Below, piece by piece: positions 6,849 to 14,546 of a stretch of 26,197 nucleotides of DNA. Below the pieces are notes generated by a model, which was not told the origin of the DNA, did no database searches, and saw nothing but the letters and a program-made list of their open reading frames with translations. The stretch comes from DASUME01 sp038257655 (GTDB lineage Bacteria > Myxococcota_A > Polyangia > Polyangiales > DASUME01): contig JBBSJC010000039.1 of NCBI GenBank assembly GCA_038257655.1, positions 1 through 26,197 on the forward strand. The letters are read 5' to 3'. Each line of letters opens with the position of its first letter. Position 1 is the stretch's first letter. Both the position numbers and the translations under genes were made by a program.

Positions 6849-8021
6849 ATGAAAGCGCTCGTTTGGCACGGTCGCAGCGATGTACGTATCGATACGGTGC
6901 CCGATCCCAAGATTCAGGAGCCGACAGACGTGATCGTCAAGATCACTGCCAGTGGCATTTGCGGCTCCGACCTACATCTCTTCGATGGGTATATGCCGAC
7001 CATGGAGAGTGGCGACATCTTAGGCCACGAGCCGATGGGAGTCGTCGTCGAGGTGGGCAGCGCCGTGAAGAAGCTCAAGAAGGGGGACCGTGTGGTGGTG
7101 CCATTTACCATCTCCTGTGGTGGCTGTTTCTTCTGCGAGAAGACCCTGTTTTCCTTGTGCGACAAGTCTAATCCCAACGCCAAGATGGCCGAAAAAGCCA
7201 TGGGTCACTCACCCGCCGGCCTCTTTGGTTTCTCGCACATGCTGGGCGGCTTTCCGGGCGGACAAGCCGAGTACCTCCGTGTTCCCTACGGCGATGTGGG
7301 ACCGATCAAGATCGAGTCGGATTTGTCCGATGACAAAGTATTGTTTTTGTCCGACATCTTTCCAACCGGCTACATGGCCGCCGAGAACTGCGACATCGAG
7401 CCGGGCGATACCGTGGCCGTGTGGGGCTGCGGGCCGGTCGCGCAGTTTGCGATCAAAAGCGCCTGGATGCTCAAGGCAGGACGCGTGATCGCCATCGACC
7501 GCGTGCCTGAGCGTCTTACGATGGCGCAGGAACACGGTAAGGCGGAAACGATCAACTTCGACAAGGAAGACGTCTACGATCGCTTGCAAGAGATGACCGG
7601 CGGACGCGGGCCTGATCGCTGCATCGATGCTGTCGGTTGCGAAGCGCACGGCGCAGGCAGCTTCGATGCCGTCCTAGATAAGGCTAAGGCGGCCGTCAAC
7701 CTCACGACCGATCGCGCGCACGTATTGCGCGAAGCAATCATGTGTTGTCGCAAGGGCGGCAGCATCTCGGTGCCTGGCGCCTACGTGGGCGCACCCGATA
7801 AAATTCCGATGGGCGCCTTCATGAACAAGGGCTTGACGATGAAGTCCGGGCAAACCCACATGCAGCGCTATCTTAGGCCGTTGCTCGGTAAGATCGAAGA
7901 GGGGCTTATCGACCCGAGTTTTGTGATCACCCATAAGGTCAAACTCGCGGATGCCCCCGAGGCGTATAAGACGTTCCGCGACAAGAAGGACGGATGCATC
8001 AAGGTCGTGGTGCAACCTTAG
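6849..8021 (+). CDS. Zinc-dependent alcohol/formaldehyde dehydrogenase-like oxidoreductase (MDR)
   Basis: The product is 390 residues from the ATG at 6849, with GCAGGAGA a few bases upstream. It is a medium-chain zinc dehydrogenase that would oxidise an alcohol or aldehyde with NAD(P)+ in the cytosol. Catalytic zinc ligands are visible as Cys38 (SGICGSD) and His60-Glu61 (LGHEPMG). The structural zinc is held by Cys90, 93, 96 and 104 (CGGCFFCEKTLFSLC). The Rossmann motif VWGCGPVAQFA (about 195-205) precedes the acidic AIDRVPER. The insert between catalytic and cofactor domains (AMGHSPAGLFGFSHMLGGFPGGQAEYLRVP) and the overall length match the glutathione-independent formaldehyde-dehydrogenase-like branch common in bacteria. 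The substrate is uncertain. It is monocistronic, with convergent transcription toward 8190-9038. Confidence 0.9.
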   Translation: MKALVWHGRSDVRIDTVPDPKIQEPTDVIVKITASGICGSDLHLFDGYMPTMESGDILGHEPMGVVVEVGSAVKKLKKGDRVVVPFTISCGGCFFCEKTLFSLCDKSNPNAKMAEKAMGHSPAGLFGFSHMLGGFPGGQAEYLRVPYGDVGPIKIESDLSDDKVLFLSDIFPTGYMAAENCDIEPGDTVAVWGCGPVAQFAIKSAWMLKAGRVIAIDRVPERLTMAQEHGKAETINFDKEDVYDRLQEMTGGRGPDRCIDAVGCEAHGAGSFDAVLDKAKAAVNLTTDRAHVLREAIMCCRKGGSISVPGAYVGAPDKIPMGAFMNKGLTMKSGQTHMQRYLRPLLGKIEEGLIDPSFVITHKVKLADAPEAYKTFRDKKDGCIKVVVQP

Positions 8022-8176
8022 GCCCCGTGCACGAATAACTTACCCACTTCGACGCCGATCCATCCCGCCCAGCGGCGTTGCTAAACCTGAGAATGCAGGG
8101 AGCATACTGTCGGTTCCGCGCCTTGCTGGACGGGCGTCTCGACGCCGAACCGGGCAAGTTATTCTTGCACGGGCCC
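8021..8176. repeat. 156-bp imperfect palindrome between convergent genes (MITE-like or bidirectional terminator)
   Basis: The outer 25 bases (8021-8045) are complementary to 8152-8176 at 22 of 25 positions. Pairing continues inward between about 8048-8076 and 8119-8149 with small bulges, and even the loop has AACCTGA near 8084 facing TCGGTT near 8111. The whole block can fold as one long hairpin. CCTTAG occurs at both borders (8016-8021 and 8175-8180), a possible target duplication; the left copy includes the dehydrogenase stop codon. No coding frame is seen within. It might be a miniature inverted-repeat element or a terminator serving both flanking genes. Confidence 0.75.
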
Positions 8177-8189
8177 TTAGACTCTGCGC

Positions 8190-9038
8190 CTAACGCTCAA
8201 GCACGAGTGTCACCTGCCCTGCGCGCGCCTCAGGTAGCTTTTGACCGCGTAGTGCACTGTAGAGGCAGCGTCGGCCTCCGCGTCCAAACGAGCTCGGCGC
8301 GCGGAGCGACTTGACCCTGTGGTCTTCGTCTATTTCCACGCTTAGCTCGAGCCGCGTATCCTCGGGTGCTGCGCAGGCCATCGCTTGACGACTCAGCGTC
8401 GTAGCGGGGGGCAGGCGAATGAACCCCGAGTGCCCGCGCTTGAGCTCGGCGCGCGCGTGCTCTGCAGGCGTCCGGACCACAGCCCGATCAGGCCGCACGA
8501 GCAGCCAAATATTTCCGCCCAGCAACGCCGCACAACCCACAGCGACAATGCCGTACCCTGCGATGGCCCCGGGTTCCGTTGGGTCATGGAGCAGGCCCGC
8601 CATGAACCTCGCGACGAGCGCAACAAAGAGCGTCGTGACGATAGTCGCAGGCAGCAATATGGCGCCGGCGCGGCGTGATCTACGATGGGACTCGTATTCG
8701 ACGAATAGCGTCTGGTCGCGATCGATCGGAAATACCCGCTTGTTCCATACCGGCTTATCCGTGCGCGAGCGAATGCCGAACGAGTAGGAGCCCGGCTTAA
8801 TCGCACGCGTGCAGTTGGGGCTGCACAGTTTGACGCCGTACACATGATCTTGCGTGCGGTAGACAGTAAGATCCGACTGCTCGGACGATAGCGTGAGCTG
8901 CACCGACGCTGCCTCGGAAGCAGCCGCAGGTGTTGCGGCCGGAGGTGCGGCAGCGGCCTCTTGAGCGCGAACGCTTCCAACGTAAACCGGGAGGCAGACA
9001 ACGAGCAGCGCTGCGAGCAGCGAGCGAAGGGGGAGCAT
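8190..9038 (-). CDS. Exported membrane-anchored protein of unknown function
   Basis: The product is 282 residues and I do not recognise a family with certainty. Residues 1-25 form a signal peptide (LLAALLVVCLPVYVGSVRAQ), followed by an Ala/Pro-rich linker to about residue 45. A beta-rich domain with two cysteines (KLCSPNCTRAIKPGSYSFGI, near 72-91) follows. Then come two hydrophobic helices, about 124-150 (AGAILLPATIVTTLFVALVA) and 160-180 (GYGIVAVGCAALLGGNIWLL), and a C-terminal domain (about 215-282). That domain has the pattern LELSVEIDEDHRVKSL...FGRGGRRCLYSALRG, reminiscent of the TonB-like C-termini of some myxobacterial AgmX/PglI-type envelope proteins. This resemblance is weak. The gene is transcribed alone, divergent from the ArsR-rhodanese operon. 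A ribosome site is not obvious (AAGG four bases before ATG). Confidence 0.6.
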   Translation of the reverse strand: MLPLRSLLAALLVVCLPVYVGSVRAQEAAAAPPAATPAAASEAASVQLTLSSEQSDLTVYRTQDHVYGVKLCSPNCTRAIKPGSYSFGIRSRTDKPVWNKRVFPIDRDQTLFVEYESHRRSRRAGAILLPATIVTTLFVALVARFMAGLLHDPTEPGAIAGYGIVAVGCAALLGGNIWLLVRPDRAVVRTPAEHARAELKRGHSGFIRLPPATTLSRQAMACAAPEDTRLELSVEIDEDHRVKSLRAPSSFGRGGRRCLYSALRGQKLPEARAGQVTLVLER

Positions 9039-9286
9039 GCCTTGTGTGGTGGAGGATCAAGTACCCCTCGTCAAGGAGTAGCGGGCACAGCTCGGCCTGC
9101 TGGCAGTGGAGTCTGCAGCACGAACGAACGATCCCTAACAAAGATGGCGTGGCGCTTCTTAATCCCACTGCGAACACGCGCCTGGCGCGAGCCAACCGCT
9201 CTTAAAATTCCTCGCGCGGTATGGCTTGGCTCACAGCTTTTCCGCGTGCATTGCGCCGCCTAGCCTGGCCTAGCTTGACGACCGAA

Positions 9287-9316
9287 CTTGACTATTCAAG
9301 TATTCGATTGAATAGT
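9287..9316 (+). promoter_or_regulatory. Promoter and operator of the ArsR-rhodanese operon
   Basis: TTGACT (9288-9293) and AATAGT (9311-9316), 17 bases apart, form a sigma-70-like promoter. A perfect 9-bp inverted repeat, ACTATTCAA (9291-9299) and TTGAATAGT (9308-9316), separated by 8 bases, covers the spacer and -10 box. A second, overlapping repeat CTTGA/TCAAG lies at 9287-9300. This is the position expected for an ArsR-family repressor site. The -10 box ends seven bases before the regulator's ATG. Confidence 0.7.
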
Positions 9317-9323
9317 TGAACGT

Positions 9324-10001
9324 ATGACAACGCCTCATCGGCTGTTCAAAAATGCGATCTATGAGCAGCTCGCGCGCATCGGCAAAGCCCTCTCGGCGCC
9401 CAAGCGGCTTGAGCTGCTCGATCTGCTCTGTCAGGGCCCGCGCAGTGTCGAGGCGTTGGCGGAGCAAGCGGCGATCTCGGTCGCCAACGCCTCGCAGCAT
9501 TTGCAAGTGCTGCGTGCGGCCCGGCTGGTGGAGACGGAGAAAAAGGGCCTCTACGTCGAGTACCGCCTGGCAGACGACGACGTGGGTAGCTTCTTTGTCG
9601 GACTGCGCGGGCTTGCCGAATCGCGGCTGGCGGAAGTCGAGCAGGTCGCTCGTGCCTACTTTGCGCAGCGCGGGGCGCTTCAGCCCGTTGCGGGTGTCGA
9701 GCTGTTGCGGCGGGTCAGAAACGGCGAAGTGACCGTGCTCGATGTGCGCCCCCTCGAGGAGTACCAGGCGGGCCACATTCCGGGCGCGCTCTCGATCCCC
9801 GTGGCTCAGCTCAAGGCGCGGCTCAAAGAACTGCCCAAGCAGCGCGAGGTCGTCGCTTACTGTCGCGGCCCTTACTGTGTGATGGCCGTCGAGGCGGTCG
9901 AGCTGCTGCGCAAAAAGGGCTTCAAGGCGCAGCGCATGGAGCAAGGCGTCGTCGACTGGCGCGCGCGCGGATATCGCGTCGAGGCCACGTCGGCTGAGTA
10001 A
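9324..10001 (+). CDS. ArsR-family regulator fused to a rhodanese domain
   Basis: The product is 225 residues. Residues 10-95 form an ArsR/SmtB winged helix (LARIGKALSAPKRLELLDLL, recognition region ISVANASQHLQVLRAARLVE). Residues 120-222 form a rhodanese domain (VTVLDVRPLEEYQAGHIPGALSIP, active loop CRGPYC with Cys180 as the sulfur acceptor, and Cys185). Related ArsR-type proteins sense persulfide or sulfide through cysteines; here the sulfurtransferase loop could be the sensor. It would repress its own promoter through the inverted repeat at 9291-9316. The ATG at 9324 fits family N-termini and has no Shine-Dalgarno sequence. With the predicted promoter the transcript starts at or within a base or two of the ATG, so translation may be leaderless. 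It is the first gene of a three-gene operon. Confidence 0.9.
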   Translation: MTTPHRLFKNAIYEQLARIGKALSAPKRLELLDLLCQGPRSVEALAEQAAISVANASQHLQVLRAARLVETEKKGLYVEYRLADDDVGSFFVGLRGLAESRLAEVEQVARAYFAQRGALQPVAGVELLRRVRNGEVTVLDVRPLEEYQAGHIPGALSIPVAQLKARLKELPKQREVVAYCRGPYCVMAVEAVELLRKKGFKAQRMEQGVVDWRARGYRVEATSAE

Positions 10002-10024
10002 CTCGTGCAGCCAGGAGCAGGTTC

Positions 10025-10765
10025 ATGATTTTCAAGCCTTACTATTACTTCGAGACCGGGTGCGCAGCCTACCTGTTTGGCTGTGGCAGTCTCGGTAAGT
10101 GCGCCGTGGTCGATGCCCATGAGCAAGACGTCGATGCCTACGCGGCGTTTGCCGCCTCCAAGGGCATGAGAATTACCCACGTGATCGATACCCACATTCA
10201 CGCCGACCATCGCTCCGGGGGCCCTGCGCTCGCCCATAAGGTATCCGCCGCCTACTGTCTGCACGAGTCAGCCGACGTTGCGCTGCCCTTTACGCCACTG
10301 CAGGACGGGCAGGAGGTTGAGCTCGGCAATACGCGGATCAAGGTTCTGCACACCCCCGGGCACACGCCGGAGAGTATCAGCCTCTTGGTCACGGATCTGC
10401 GGCGCGGAGTTGACCCCTGGTTCGTGCTGACCGGCGACACGTTGTTCGTCGGTGCCGTCGGCCGTCCTGACCTGCCAGGGCGGGCGCGGGACAACGCGTC
10501 TGAGCTCTACGACAGCATTCATACTAGGCTGCTTACCCTTCCCGATCAGGTTGAGATCTACCCAAGCCACTTTGCAGGCTCGGCCTGCGGCGCGGGAATG
10601 AGCGGCAAGCCCTCGAGCACGATGGCCTACGAAAGGCGGGTAAGCCCGCTGCTTACAAAATCGCGAGCGGAGTTTGTCGAAGCACTTTCGGAAGTTCCGC
10701 TCAAGCCCGCAGCGATGGTCGACATACTGCGGATAAACCAAGGTCGAACAGGGGGTGGCTTGTGA
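10025..10765 (+). CDS. Metallo-beta-lactamase-fold hydrolase, persulfide dioxygenase-like
   Basis: The product is 246 residues, preceded by AGGAG eight bases before the ATG and 23 bases after the regulator. The metal-binding HxHxDH motif is THIHADH (residues 56-62), with His113 (TPGHTPES), Asp138 (TGDTLFVGAVGRPDL) and His182 (YPSHFAGSACG). The combination THIHADH...GDTLF-GxxGRxD...SH matches the ETHE1/glyoxalase II-like branch, which includes persulfide dioxygenases that oxidise glutathione persulfide to sulfite. The C-terminal part with GxxxSxKPSST is typical of relatives linked to rhodaneses. Coupling to a rhodanese-bearing regulator supports a sulfur role. Persulfide dioxygenase activity is inference; glutathione or another thiol may be the carrier. 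Its stop overlaps the transporter start by four bases (GTGA). Confidence 0.85.
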   Translation: MIFKPYYYFETGCAAYLFGCGSLGKCAVVDAHEQDVDAYAAFAASKGMRITHVIDTHIHADHRSGGPALAHKVSAAYCLHESADVALPFTPLQDGQEVELGNTRIKVLHTPGHTPESISLLVTDLRRGVDPWFVLTGDTLFVGAVGRPDLPGRARDNASELYDSIHTRLLTLPDQVEIYPSHFAGSACGAGMSGKPSSTMAYERRVSPLLTKSRAEFVEALSEVPLKPAAMVDILRINQGRTGGGL

Positions 10766-12072
10766 GTGTCATCCGGCTTGGTTTGCGCGAGAATCTAGGG
10801 CAGTTTTCCCTGCTCGTGCTCGTCAACGCCTTCGTCGGCGCCATGATCGGCATGGAGCGCAGCATCCTACCTGCGATAGCGCAAGAAGAGTTTCAGCTTG
10901 CGGCCAAGAGCGCGGTGCTTTCGTTCATCGTGGTGTTCGGTCTGACCAAGGCGCTGACGAACTACCTTGCAGGACGGCTCTCCGATCGCTTCGGTCGCAA
11001 ACACGTGCTCGTCGGCGGCTGGGTTGTCGCGCTGCCTGTGCCCTTTCTTTTGATGTGGGCGCCAAGCTGGTCTTGGGTGCTGTTCGCCAACGCGCTTTTG
11101 GGCATCAGCCAGGGTCTTACCTGGTCGACCACCGTGATCATGAAGATCGACCTTTCAGGGCCGAACAAGCGTGGGCTTGCCATGGGGCTCAACGAGTTTG
11201 CAGGTTACTTTGCCGTGGCCGGCAGCGCGCTTGGCACGGGGTTTATCGCAGCCCACTACGGCCTGCGCCCGCAGCCGTTTTACCTGGGCGTTGCCTTTGT
11301 TCTGCTCGGCCTGCTTCTGTCGCTGTTTTTCGTCCGTGAGACTAAGCACCATGCCGTTTTGGAGTCTCAGCTGCAGTCTCAACGACAGGGACAGCTGCCA
11401 GCGGACAGCATGCCCACGCAGCGCCAGGTCTTTTGGCGCACCAGCTTATCTGACCGCAATCTTTCGAGCGTCAGTCAGGCGGGCTTGGTCAACAATCTCA
11501 ACGACGGTATGGCGTGGGGCTTGTTCCCGCTTTTTTTCAGCGCCGCACAGCTCAATCTTGGCCAAATCGGTACGCTCGCTGCGATCTATCCTGCCACTTG
11601 GGGGCTCGCCCAGCTGTTCACCGGTGCTTGGTCCGATCGGGTAGGGCGCAAGTGGCTGATCGTGGCTGGCATGTGGGTGCAGGCTGTCGGCATCGGGGTG
11701 GTGATCTTAGGGGTAAGCTTTGGCGGTTTTGCGAGTGGCGCTGCGTTGCTTGGGATCGGCACCGCCATGGTCTACCCGACCTTACTTGCCGCGATCGGCG
11801 ACGTGGCCCATCCGTCATGGCGCGCTTCCTCGGTGGGCGTTTATCGCTTGTGGCGTGACCTGGGCTACGCGCTGGGTGCGCTGCTCGCGGGCGTGGTCGC
11901 TGATGCCCTCGGCTTGCCAGCGGCGATGTGGCTTATCGCTCTGCTTACCTTTGTCTCAGGTGTGATCGTCGCGCTGCGAATGAACGAGACCTTGCCTCGA
12001 CGCGGCAGCCTGGACCCGCTCTCCGGACACGCGACGCACAGCGCTTCGCGCAACTCGGTGGGGGCCGCCTAG
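10762..12072 (+). CDS. Major facilitator superfamily transporter
   Basis: The product is 436 residues with about twelve hydrophobic segments, an inner-membrane secondary transporter. The MFS motif A appears after helix 2 as GRLSDRFGRKHV (71-82) and again in the second half as GAWSDRVGRKWL (near 290-300), showing the internal duplication. A hydrophilic loop at about 194-225 (Gln/Ser-rich) joins the two halves. The start is GTG at 10762, overlapping the hydrolase stop as GTGA, so it is translationally coupled and the last gene of the ArsR-rhodanese operon. Context suggests export or import of a sulfur compound (for example sulfite or a toxic product) or of whatever the regulator senses; the sequence alone does not give a substrate. 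The C-terminal tail of about 30 residues is polar. Confidence 0.9.
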   Translation: MSVIRLGLRENLGQFSLLVLVNAFVGAMIGMERSILPAIAQEEFQLAAKSAVLSFIVVFGLTKALTNYLAGRLSDRFGRKHVLVGGWVVALPVPFLLMWAPSWSWVLFANALLGISQGLTWSTTVIMKIDLSGPNKRGLAMGLNEFAGYFAVAGSALGTGFIAAHYGLRPQPFYLGVAFVLLGLLLSLFFVRETKHHAVLESQLQSQRQGQLPADSMPTQRQVFWRTSLSDRNLSSVSQAGLVNNLNDGMAWGLFPLFFSAAQLNLGQIGTLAAIYPATWGLAQLFTGAWSDRVGRKWLIVAGMWVQAVGIGVVILGVSFGGFASGAALLGIGTAMVYPTLLAAIGDVAHPSWRASSVGVYRLWRDLGYALGALLAGVVADALGLPAAMWLIALLTFVSGVIVALRMNETLPRRGSLDPLSGHATHSASRNSVGAA

Positions 12073-12130
12073 CGTGGCCGGTGAAACAGTGCTGCGATTT
12101 ACCGGACGAGCGAGCCGCGAGAGCACCGAA

Positions 12131-12180
12131 CACCTTGAAATCCGTCGAGAAATGCGCAGGATTTCATAGGACTCAAGGTG
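12131..12180. terminator. Nested inverted repeat after the MFS gene, possible terminator or operator
   Basis: CACCTTGA (12131-12138) is complementary to TCAAGGTG (12173-12180). Inside it, GAAATCC (12137-12143) pairs with GGATTTC (12159-12165) around a 15-base loop. It lies 59 bases after the transporter stop and 65 bases before the next start. No T-run follows, so it is not a textbook intrinsic terminator; an operator for the flavoprotein gene is equally possible. Confidence 0.5.
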
Positions 12181-12244
12181 CTGGGCGCTCTAGATGAGCA
12201 CCCGCACGCAGATCTGAGCTATCTCGCGCTTTAGTGGTGCTGTG

Positions 12245-12919
12245 ATGAGCCAGCCCCTTTTTGAGCCCCTGGTGTTTCGACGCCTTCCCTTCGCCACGAT
12301 GCTCGAGCGCGCGCGCGCGTATTACGCCGAGCTTGATGCGCGTCGCACGACCCGGCACTTCTCCTCCGAGCCCGTGCCGCGCGAGCTTATCGAGCTTGCG
12401 ATCCTGAGCGCGGGCACCGCCCCCTCCGGTGCGCACCGACAGCCCTGGCTGTTTGTGGCTGTCGATGACGCCGAGCTCAAAGCACGCTTGCGCGCGGCTG
12501 CAGAGGCCGAAGAGCATACGAACTATCACGGGCGCATGGCACCCGAGTGGCTTGCCGCCCTGGCGCCCCTGGGCACCGATGAACACAAGGAGCACATCAC
12601 CGACGCGCCTTGGGTGGTCGTCGCGTTCAAGCAGGCCTACGCGCTCGACGCGCAGGGGCAACGGATCAAAAACTACTACGTCGACGAGAGTTGCGGGATC
12701 GCCTGCGGCCTGTTGATCGCGGCCATTCACCACATGGGGCTTGCGACCCTGACCCACACGCCAAGCCCGATGGGGTTTCTCTCCACGGTGCTCGGCCGCC
12801 CCGACAACGAACGCGCCTTTCTGCTGATGCCAGTCGGGTTTCCGGCTGTGGGCGCCCAGGTTCCGGCCCTCAAGCGCAAGGAGCTTTCGGAGATCGTGCA
12901 GTGGAACGACGAACGCTAA
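12245..12919 (+). CDS. Nitroreductase-fold flavoprotein, iodotyrosine deiodinase-like
   Basis: The product is 224 residues (ATG at 12245; a GTG at 12242 is equally usable, and no strong ribosome site favours either). It has the FMN-binding nitroreductase fold: RRTTRHFSSEPVP near the N-terminus, the FMN-contacting AGTAPSGAHRQPW (about 56-68) and the late ATLTHTPSPMGFL segment. These are the strings of the iodotyrosine deiodinase (IYD) branch, which reductively removes halogen from halotyrosines. The active-site lid residues that bind the halotyrosine zwitterion in animal IYD (Glu, Tyr, Lys) appear conserved as Glu90 and Tyr94 (AEEHTNYHGRM) and Lys115 (TDEHKEHI). Dehalogenation by this bacterial protein is inference. 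It stands alone after the sulfur operon, in the same direction. Confidence 0.85.
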   Translation: MSQPLFEPLVFRRLPFATMLERARAYYAELDARRTTRHFSSEPVPRELIELAILSAGTAPSGAHRQPWLFVAVDDAELKARLRAAAEAEEHTNYHGRMAPEWLAALAPLGTDEHKEHITDAPWVVVAFKQAYALDAQGQRIKNYYVDESCGIACGLLIAAIHHMGLATLTHTPSPMGFLSTVLGRPDNERAFLLMPVGFPAVGAQVPALKRKELSEIVQWNDER

Positions 12920-12998
12920 GCTGCTTACTGTTGTCGTTCGGCGCGAGCGACTAATATTATGCTGCGAGCCTCGGTAAGCCCTAGGTAAGCCCCCAGCC

Positions 12999-14546
12999 TC
13001 AACGGCGAGAGCTTATGTCCGTGCGCCGGTAAACCTGCCACTTCTTACCTTTGTATAGCGCGCTGAAACGGCGGTCGCTTGCGATCTTGCCCGGGCCGCC
13101 GCGCACCAGCACATATTCAAAGGAAGGCAGGTCCTGGGCCGGGTCGATGGCGTTTGATTTGACCGACCAGACGGGCTGCGTGGGTAACCCATGTTTGTAC
13201 GAAAAGGGGGAGGTCGGCAGGCCGACGAAAGAGCGCGAGACCACTCCGCCCTTTTTGGCCTGATACAGCGAAGAGTAGTGGCGGAACGTCTGAAGCGTGA
13301 CGTGTTTGGAACTTTGACTAAAGATCAGGGCTGAGACCCGGCGGCCCTCGGGGATGATCGCTATCGCCTGTTCGATGTCCCCTTCTTCTTTCTGCACTGC
13401 GCGGAAAGCTGTACCTAGGCTGGCGGTCTGTAACAGCACCACGCAGGCGAGCACCAGCGAGATGACGCTGGTTTTCAGCTGCGAGATGCGCGGCAAGAGC
13501 AGCACACTCAGTAAGGCCGCGAGCACGGCAAACCGCGGCGCTACGGGATACACCCACTGATGTTTGTGCGGCAAGAGGAAGTAACAAAGCCAAGCCAGCG
13601 GAGCGAGCCAGGCCAGCCGCTGCGCCAAGAGGTTCTTTCGCTCATGCGGCCAGGGCGAAACTCGGACGGCGAGCACCAGTTGGGTAAGGGCCAGCGTCAG
13701 CCAGGCCAGCCAGAGCCAGTCGTCTACTTGGTTCGTGAGAACGCACGTGAGCCAAGCGGGAAGCTCGCCCAATACTTTGGCGAGCGGGCGCGCTGCTGCA
13801 ATGTTAGGGAGCTCAGTGGCCGGGCCCGCGGCCTTGGCCGTCAGCATCCAAATTACGTTGAGGAGCAGCAGCGGAGCTAAGCTCAGCAGGTTTCTAAGGG
13901 CTTTGCGATAGTTGCTTTCCCAAAGCAGTAAGACGCAACCTAAGAGGGCAAATACCACGGGCACAAAGTGGGTGAGCACCATCAGCGACAGCACAAGCGT
14001 GAGCGCGACGAAGCGCCGATGTGAGTAGGCTTCGGACAGTCTGACTGCAGCCGCAAACGCAAACAGCATCAGCGCGATGCCGGCCATGTAGTTGTAGAGC
14101 CCGAACAGCAGGGGAGCGCTCAAGGTCAAGGGCAGCGCGAAAAAGGCGTGGCGTGGCTCGCGCTCGAGCGCTTTGAGCAGCACCCAAACACCCCAGGGGA
14201 CAGCGAGCGCGACCGCGGCGATCAGCAGCTTTGTGCCGAGCAGGACCCCGAAAGGATACGAGAGCAGCAGCGCGAGCGCGTAGAAGCCGATGTATTGCGT
14301 CTGGCCGAGCTGCAGCTCGATCTCAGCGCCCAAACCTTGCTCGGGGTAGACCCGCAGCATGTGTACCGCCGCCAGATGCTGCGCGAGGTCATGGGAAGGT
14401 GGACGCTTGACGATGAACAGCGGCACGAGCGCAGTAAGGCTCAGAACCGCAAACAGACCGAGCCATAGAGCCGGCTTTGTGGCGAGGGCGTGCAGCTGCC
14501 GCGGCAGGGTCTGACGGATCCACAACGGCGTGCTTGGCAGGGCCAT
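12999..14546 (-). CDS. Polytopic membrane protein, possibly a GT-C-type glycosyltransferase
   Basis: The product is 515 residues from the ATG at 14546. About ten or more hydrophobic segments cover residues 30-410 (for example ALWLGLFAVLSLTALVPLFIV and LTLVLSLMVLTHFVPVVFALL), followed by a soluble C-terminal domain of about 130 residues. The first large loop after helix 1 carries RPPSHDLAQHLAAVHML, an acidic/His loop in the position where GT-C lipid-linked-sugar transferases keep their catalytic Asp. This, the topology and the soluble C-terminus suggest a GT-C or related membrane enzyme, but I do not recognise a defined family. In-frame starts at 14597 and 14669 would add 17 or 41 residues; the longest extension is Cys-rich and does not look coded, and no start has a clear ribosome site. 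It is divergent from the Rhs gene. Confidence 0.65.
   Translation of the reverse strand: MALPSTPLWIRQTLPRQLHALATKPALWLGLFAVLSLTALVPLFIVKRPPSHDLAQHLAAVHMLRVYPEQGLGAEIELQLGQTQYIGFYALALLLSYPFGVLLGTKLLIAAVALAVPWGVWVLLKALEREPRHAFFALPLTLSAPLLFGLYNYMAGIALMLFAFAAAVRLSEAYSHRRFVALTLVLSLMVLTHFVPVVFALLGCVLLLWESNYRKALRNLLSLAPLLLLNVIWMLTAKAAGPATELPNIAAARPLAKVLGELPAWLTCVLTNQVDDWLWLAWLTLALTQLVLAVRVSPWPHERKNLLAQRLAWLAPLAWLCYFLLPHKHQWVYPVAPRFAVLAALLSVLLLPRISQLKTSVISLVLACVVLLQTASLGTAFRAVQKEEGDIEQAIAIIPEGRRVSALIFSQSSKHVTLQTFRHYSSLYQAKKGGVVSRSFVGLPTSPFSYKHGLPTQPVWSVKSNAIDPAQDLPSFEYVLVRGGPGKIASDRRFSALYKGKKWQVYRRTDISSRR

Noticed and set aside
8797..9195. Minus-strand gene in the divergent region before the ArsR operon
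   Set aside because: Frame overlaps the exported protein's signal peptide in another frame and has no recognisable sequence.
10755..11339. Additional gene overlapping the transporter
   Set aside because: Arg/His-rich composition with no membrane segments; the MFS frame with motif A is clearly the coded one.
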